Virus record (IMG/VR): IMGVR_UViG_3300009788_000064
Coordinates: 1-41,268 of that record
DNA length: 41,268 bases
From: a virus
Direction: 5' to 3' (one strand)
Shown piece after piece: positions 38,507 through 41,268 of the stretch (its first letter is position 1; each line of letters starts with the position of its first letter). Position numbers and translations under genes: made by a program. Below the pieces are notes generated by a model. That model was not told the origin of the DNA and searched no databases. It saw nothing but the letters and a program-made list of their open reading frames with translations.

Positions 38507-38751
38507 TTATGACAAGTCAAGACGGGCAGCATTTATGTGACGCCCGCTGTTACAACGCAAAGTGGTTCACGTGTTCCTGCATCTGCGGCGGAAAGAATCA
38601 TGGCGTCGGACTTAGGCAAGCTGCGCAGGCGTCAAGTCTTGATTTAAGTATTTACGGCGACACGCCAAGCGAGCAAGCAGAAGGTTTACGCTTCGAGTTA
38701 GAAAATGAACAGCTACAAGATGTATTTAAAATACAAGGCAAACAGAAATGA
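38500..38751 (+). CDS. Conserved Cys-rich phage protein (83 aa)
   Basis: CDARCYNAKWFTCSCICGGK followed by NHGVGLRQA matches a small protein seen in many actinobacterial and other phages (CDARCYxAxxxxCxCICGGxNHGxG), in my memory of the family. Six cysteines and a His suggest metal binding. Its function is unknown. GGAGG is placed seven nt before the ATG. Confidence 0.85.
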   Translation: MVVMTSQDGQHLCDARCYNAKWFTCSCICGGKNHGVGLRQAAQASSLDLSIYGDTPSEQAEGLRFELENEQLQDVFKIQGKQK

Positions 38752-38843
38752 ACAAGAACGAAAATAATTGGCTAAGCTTGATATTATTTATTATCGTAGT
38801 AGTTGCTATTGGTATTTGTCTTTTGGTATATGGATGGCACTAA
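38748..38843 (+). CDS. Small single-pass membrane protein (31 aa)
   Basis: ATG overlaps the previous stop (ATGA). After MNKNENNW comes one hydrophobic helix (LSLILFIIVVVAIGICLLVY) and a two-residue tail. Like the 32-aa protein at 2337 it is a tiny TM peptide in the early block; either may affect host membrane or exclusion. Confidence 0.6.
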   Translation: MNKNENNWLSLILFIIVVVAIGICLLVYGWH

Positions 38844-38847
38844 GCAA

Positions 38848-39075
38848 ATGACCAAAGTATTTGGATGCGAACACGAGATTGATCTTGATACAATTAAATA
38901 CCATAAGCGTGGGCGAGTAGGCCTTTGCAAAAAATGCAAAGTTCGAGTATATCTTATAATGAGCAGAGAACACCCGAAGCCACGTACACGACCTAAAGGT
39001 TCAAAAAAAGCAAGAAAACGGGCACGCCAAAAAATCAAAGAAAGGAACGGTTCTCCTTCCAGTTTACCTACCTAA
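38848..39075 (+). CDS. Small basic zinc-binding protein (75 aa)
   Basis: ATG 38848 is taken as the start (an ATG at 38830 is possible; neither has a strong site). CEH (residues 6-8) and CKKC (about 27-30) give a zinc-binding set; the last 30 residues are very basic (RTRPKGSKKARKRARQKIKE), fit for nucleic acid. The 3' end also codes the left side of stem element E. Confidence 0.65.
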   Translation: MTKVFGCEHEIDLDTIKYHKRGRVGLCKKCKVRVYLIMSREHPKPRTRPKGSKKARKRARQKIKERNGSPSSLPT

Positions 39076-39098
39076 CTTCGAGAAGGACGTGCCCGTTT
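39016..39098 (+). other. Branched stem element E with T-rich end
   Basis: Outer arms AAACGGGCACG (39016-39026) and CGTGCCCGTTT (39088-39098) are perfect over 11 bp. Inside are hairpins AAGGA/TCCTT (39042-39058) and CTT-CGAG-AAG (about 39077-39085). TATTTTTAG follows. The plan (outer helix plus two hairpins) is that of elements A, B and D. It overlaps the 3' end of the 75-aa gene and precedes AAGGAG of the next. It may act as terminator or processing structure. Confidence 0.6.
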
Positions 39099-39121
39099 AT
39101 TTTTAGTTAAGGAGAAATTAA

Positions 39122-39316
39122 ATGGTAAAGGCAACAGCTTATTATAAAGGCAGAAAGTTTATTTATGTGAAGATCAAAAAGAAACACTTTGTTGTTGATC
39201 CACACTGGGAGACTTACCTCAAGTTTCGACGAGAAGTTCCGCCGGAGGTAGAGCTGTTCAGCAACTTAAAAGGGTTAAGGCATAAATTATTTCACCAGTT
39301 AGGAGTATTGATATGA
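39122..39316 (+). CDS. Hypothetical basic protein (64 aa)
   Basis: TTAAGGAG lies about 8 nt before the ATG. The product has a beta hairpin start (ATAYYKGRKFIYVKIKKKHFVV) and a helical end. No family recognised. It overlaps the PC4-like gene by 4 nt. Confidence 0.7.
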   Translation: MVKATAYYKGRKFIYVKIKKKHFVVDPHWETYLKFRREVPPEVELFSNLKGLRHKLFHQLGVLI

Positions 39317-39582
39317 GCACACCGAAAGAGCAAGTAGGCGAAAATCTTATTGAATTAAGCGCAGATGTTTATGGAGAAGTCTCAACTCACAACGGCAGAG
39401 TTTACGTAAACATTCGACGTTGGTTCCGAGCCGATGATGGGAATTGGTACCGGACTAAGAATGGTCTTCACCTTAGGTATAGCGACATGATGGAAGTGCT
39501 CGGACTCTGCGAACCATTAATTAACTTTGTCCAGAAAAGAGCAGAGCACTTTTCAAAGGAACAAAACATTGAGCTTATTTGA
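39313..39582 (+). CDS. PC4/YdbC-like ssDNA-binding protein candidate (89 aa)
   Basis: THNGRVYVNIRRWFRADDGNWYRTKNGLHLRY resembles the beta-sheet of the transcriptional coactivator PC4 family: a strand with (Y/F)V-x-IR-(R/E)-(W/Y)(F/Y), a turn with polar residues, then K-x-G-(L/I)-x-L, and a C-terminal helix. Such proteins form dimers that bind single-stranded DNA. In the early block it could serve replication or transcription control. The match is by pattern only. Confidence 0.6.
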   Translation: MSTPKEQVGENLIELSADVYGEVSTHNGRVYVNIRRWFRADDGNWYRTKNGLHLRYSDMMEVLGLCEPLINFVQKRAEHFSKEQNIELI

Positions 39583-40048
39583 CATGAGCCGAGAACTACT
39601 CGCTCAGGAAGCTCGAGAGATTGCGCCTATTCTTCTTGTTGCCGCGACACTTGTAGTTTGCTTGTTTGTTGGTTACTGCATAGGCCGTGCTCAAATGGCA
39701 AGAAAGTACAGCAAAAAGAATATGCCCGAGATTGGTAGGAAGCAACTTAACTACCTTGCTTTAAAACTTCGCACTACTGAGAGTGATCGCGACAAGCTCA
39801 CCGAAGAAAACAAAACACTTGTTAGTCGCTTACGCGGCGTAGCTTCGTTGGCAAACTTTCGTAGTCACTTTGGAGGCGGGTTGTTACAAGATCATTGGAA
39901 GCTAACAAAAGAACAAGTCAAGGATGCTGTACCTATGCCTAAGCTTCTTGGGATGGATGTTATACTTGACGAAAGCTTACCTGAGAATGTAGTTATATTA
40001 AAGAACCTAAAGAAGAAGAAACCAATCAACGTAAAGAGGACAAAGTGA
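39569..40048 (+). CDS. Membrane-anchored hypothetical protein (159 aa)
   Basis: Start taken at TTG 39569, which has AAAGGA and an 8-nt spacer; ATG 39584 is the alternative. One membrane helix (IAPILLVAATLVVCLFVGYCIG) follows a short N-terminus, then a basic coiled-coil region and a C-terminal domain (LLGMDVILDESLPENVVILK). It could be an inner-membrane anchor of phage replication or an exclusion protein; unknown. Confidence 0.65.
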   Translation: MSLFDMSRELLAQEAREIAPILLVAATLVVCLFVGYCIGRAQMARKYSKKNMPEIGRKQLNYLALKLRTTESDRDKLTEENKTLVSRLRGVASLANFRSHFGGGLLQDHWKLTKEQVKDAVPMPKLLGMDVILDESLPENVVILKNLKKKKPINVKRTK

Positions 40049-40209
40049 AAGAGAGATTTACAAAGTTTCGAAAACGCGATTTGATTAGAATGTGGCGTAC
40101 ACTTAAAGCTGAGTCAGGTTATCGCAGGACTTTAGCTTATGACAAGCCTACTAAGTGGGACTGCTTACTGCGGGAGTTGATGGACGCTCATGAGGAAAGA
40201 ATAAAATGA
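40045..40209 (+). CDS. Small basic protein, GTG start (54 aa)
   Basis: GTG 40045 overlaps the previous stop (GTGA) and has AGAGGA four nt upstream. The product is basic (KERFTKFRKRDLIRMWRTLK) and helical. Its stop overlaps the ThyX start (ATGA). No function recognised. Confidence 0.65.
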   Translation: MKERFTKFRKRDLIRMWRTLKAESGYRRTLAYDKPTKWDCLLRELMDAHEERIK

Positions 40210-40910
40210 AAGACGACAAACGAATTGTTTCCAGCTTAGATGCAAGTCAAATAAGCGCAGACAAAATACAGATAGAACCAATCAATACACAAACTTATGT
40301 AATGCTAACAATGAAAGTAAATCTAATCAACCAAAGCTTTGAAGTACTAACGCCTTCGTACGTTTACGTGGACTTTGCTCGTAACATAGAACGCTTTGGT
40401 CGAGTCTGCTATAAGTCTGAAAAAATAATAACAGCGCAAAGCTCAGAAAGATTCGTTAAGAAACTTATAAGAAGCGGCCACGAGTCTGTTCTTGAACACT
40501 GTAACTTAACTGTTAAGTTTATAACAGACAGAGCTACGGCAAACGCTCTTGTTCGACATAGGCACTGTGCATTTTCTCAGGAAAGCACCCACTATATTGA
40601 TTACCTTATAAGGGACAAGCTTGAAATAATTAAACAAGCTGGGTTTACTGACGAGCAACTACTTAAAGAAGTAACAAAGATATTAAGTATTTACTTAGAT
40701 AACGAACAGATTGCGCCATCAATTCGAAGAGCACTATTGCCTTTGTGTTTTAAGACAGAGTTAATTATGACGACTAATCTTCGGGAGTGGAGGCATATTC
40801 TTAAAATCAGAACAGCAGCTAACTGTCACCCACAAATGAAAGAGTTAATGCTAAAGCTACTTGATTGGTTTGAAGAAACGCTTCCAATTATAGTTCCTGA
40901 GTTTACATAA
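40206..40910 (+). CDS. thyX: Flavin-dependent thymidylate synthase ThyX
   Basis: The 234-aa enzyme makes dTMP from dUMP with FAD and methylene-tetrahydrofolate. The diagnostic RHRHCAFSQES fits the RHRxxSxxxxS motif with one extra residue in the first gap (RHR-x3-S-x2-S), so it is slightly altered. HESVLEHCNLTVKF supplies the FAD-binding His/Glu region, and LREWRHILKIRTAANCHPQM the C-terminal substrate-binding part with Arg and His. The first ~37 residues before MKVNLINQ are extra. It supplies thymine nucleotides for phage DNA. Confidence 0.92.
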   Translation: MKDDKRIVSSLDASQISADKIQIEPINTQTYVMLTMKVNLINQSFEVLTPSYVYVDFARNIERFGRVCYKSEKIITAQSSERFVKKLIRSGHESVLEHCNLTVKFITDRATANALVRHRHCAFSQESTHYIDYLIRDKLEIIKQAGFTDEQLLKEVTKILSIYLDNEQIAPSIRRALLPLCFKTELIMTTNLREWRHILKIRTAANCHPQMKELMLKLLDWFEETLPIIVPEFT

Positions 40911-40926
40911 AAATAATGGAGGTTGA

Positions 40927-41223
40927 ATGAAACCTACTGACCTAACAATTGAGATTAATGGTAACGCTTACTTTACAATAAAGGACTTTGCAATAGTAAC
41001 GAAAAGGTCACAGCAAAGTGTACGCTTTTTAATCTCGAAAGGCAATCGTATTCGTAAACTAAAGGTAGTGCATTTCGCTGACAAGCCTTACGTTCCTTAT
41101 GCAGAAATGCTTGAGTTTCCGTTCACTACAGCGGGCCGAAACTCAAAGCAAATATATCATTACAAAGAGAACGGAAGTTCTCAAGAGGAGAAGAGCGATG
41201 AAAGAAGTGCTGTTCAAGTATGA
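40927..41223 (+). CDS. Excisionase/MerR-like HTH protein (98 aa)
   Basis: TGGAGG is about 5 nt upstream of the ATG. YFTIKDFAIVTKRSQQSVRFLISKGNRIRKLKVV is a winged-helix DNA-binding pattern (A-x-x-x-x-R-S-x-x-x-V-R), followed by KPYVPYAEMLEFPF, the usual last part of such domains. The C-terminal tail is polar. No integrase is present, so it is more likely a transcription regulator than an excisionase. Its end lies in the 123-bp terminal repeat. Confidence 0.75.
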   Translation: MKPTDLTIEINGNAYFTIKDFAIVTKRSQQSVRFLISKGNRIRKLKVVHFADKPYVPYAEMLEFPFTTAGRNSKQIYHYKENGSSQEEKSDERSAVQV

Positions 41224-41268
41224 CGTTAATGAAATTGTTTGTGTCAAAGCAATCAATATCAGAGGCGT
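41146..41268. repeat. Terminal direct repeat, right copy
   Basis: Identical to bases 1-123. See the left copy; unique genome length is 41,145 bp if circular. Confidence 0.97.
41198..41268 (+). CDS. Partial copy of the 57-aa gene at 53-226
   Basis: The first 71 nt of the gene at 53, repeated because the window runs past the circular join. Not a separate gene. Confidence 0.95.
   Translation, partial: MKEVLFKYDVNEIVCVKAINIRG

Noticed and set aside
40927-41223. Excisionase of a temperate phage
   Set aside because: No integrase or att-type structure nearby; the wHTH domain is equally common in lytic-phage regulators.

Overview
The window is one complete circular genome of a tailed double-stranded DNA bacteriophage, written linearly. 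The last 123 bases (41146-41268) repeat the first 123 exactly, so the unique length is 41,145 bp and the gene at 40927 runs into the gene at 53. The long TP901-type tape measure and tail terminator, with no sheath or baseplate set, indicate a long non-contractile tail (siphovirus morphology). The structural genes belong to the HK97 fold lineage. No integrase, repressor or partition gene is recognisable, so a lytic life style is likely but unproven. The genome is AT-rich by eye. Ribosome binding sites are strong GGAGG types. The lysis genes include spanin-like proteins, which suggests a host with an outer membrane; the host itself cannot be named.

Layout. Two gene blocks diverge from a 1.4-kb non-coding region at about 34.79-36.23 kb and converge at 12.99 kb. 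The rightward block (36.2 kb through the join to 12.99 kb) holds small early genes, then nucleotide metabolism and replication. It carries ThyX, SNF2-type helicase, RecB-like and VRR-NUC nucleases, a putative ssDNA-binding protein, an archaeo-eukaryotic (TOTE-type) primase, UvrD/Rep-type helicase, MazG-like and dATP/dGTP-type pyrophosphohydrolases, several zinc-ribbon proteins and a family A DNA polymerase with proofreading. Many very small genes are packed with ATGA or TAATG overlaps, and several were too short for routine calling.

The leftward block (34.70 to 12.99 kb) is the virion and lysis module: HTH protein, terminase small and large subunits, portal fused to a MuF-like domain, prohead protease, major capsid protein, a second abundant-looking capsid-region protein, two tandemly duplicated gene pairs, connector and neck proteins, tail terminator, major tail protein, a tail assembly chaperone with a -1 frame extension, tape measure, a large tail-tip protein, a lysis cassette and distal tail or fibre proteins.

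Most interesting points. (1) Two spanin-like genes occupy the same ~460 bp in different frames and appear to start at overlapping ATG and GTG codons behind one Shine-Dalgarno sequence. (2) The divergent region carries eight dispersed copies of a dyad repeat, eleven GTGACA motifs, a 12-bp perfect hairpin and a ~285-bp pyrimidine-rich tandem array, and looks like a replication origin and/or regulatory or packaging locus. (3) A set of branched RNA-like elements (outer helix plus two hairpins, some sharing the linker RAAATGRTCA) recurs in the rightward block just ahead of genes, and a 25-bp inverted repeat links two of them. (4) The G/GT-type tail chaperone has a clear -1 extension but no canonical slippery heptamer. 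All functions are read from sequence motifs by eye; no database search was run.
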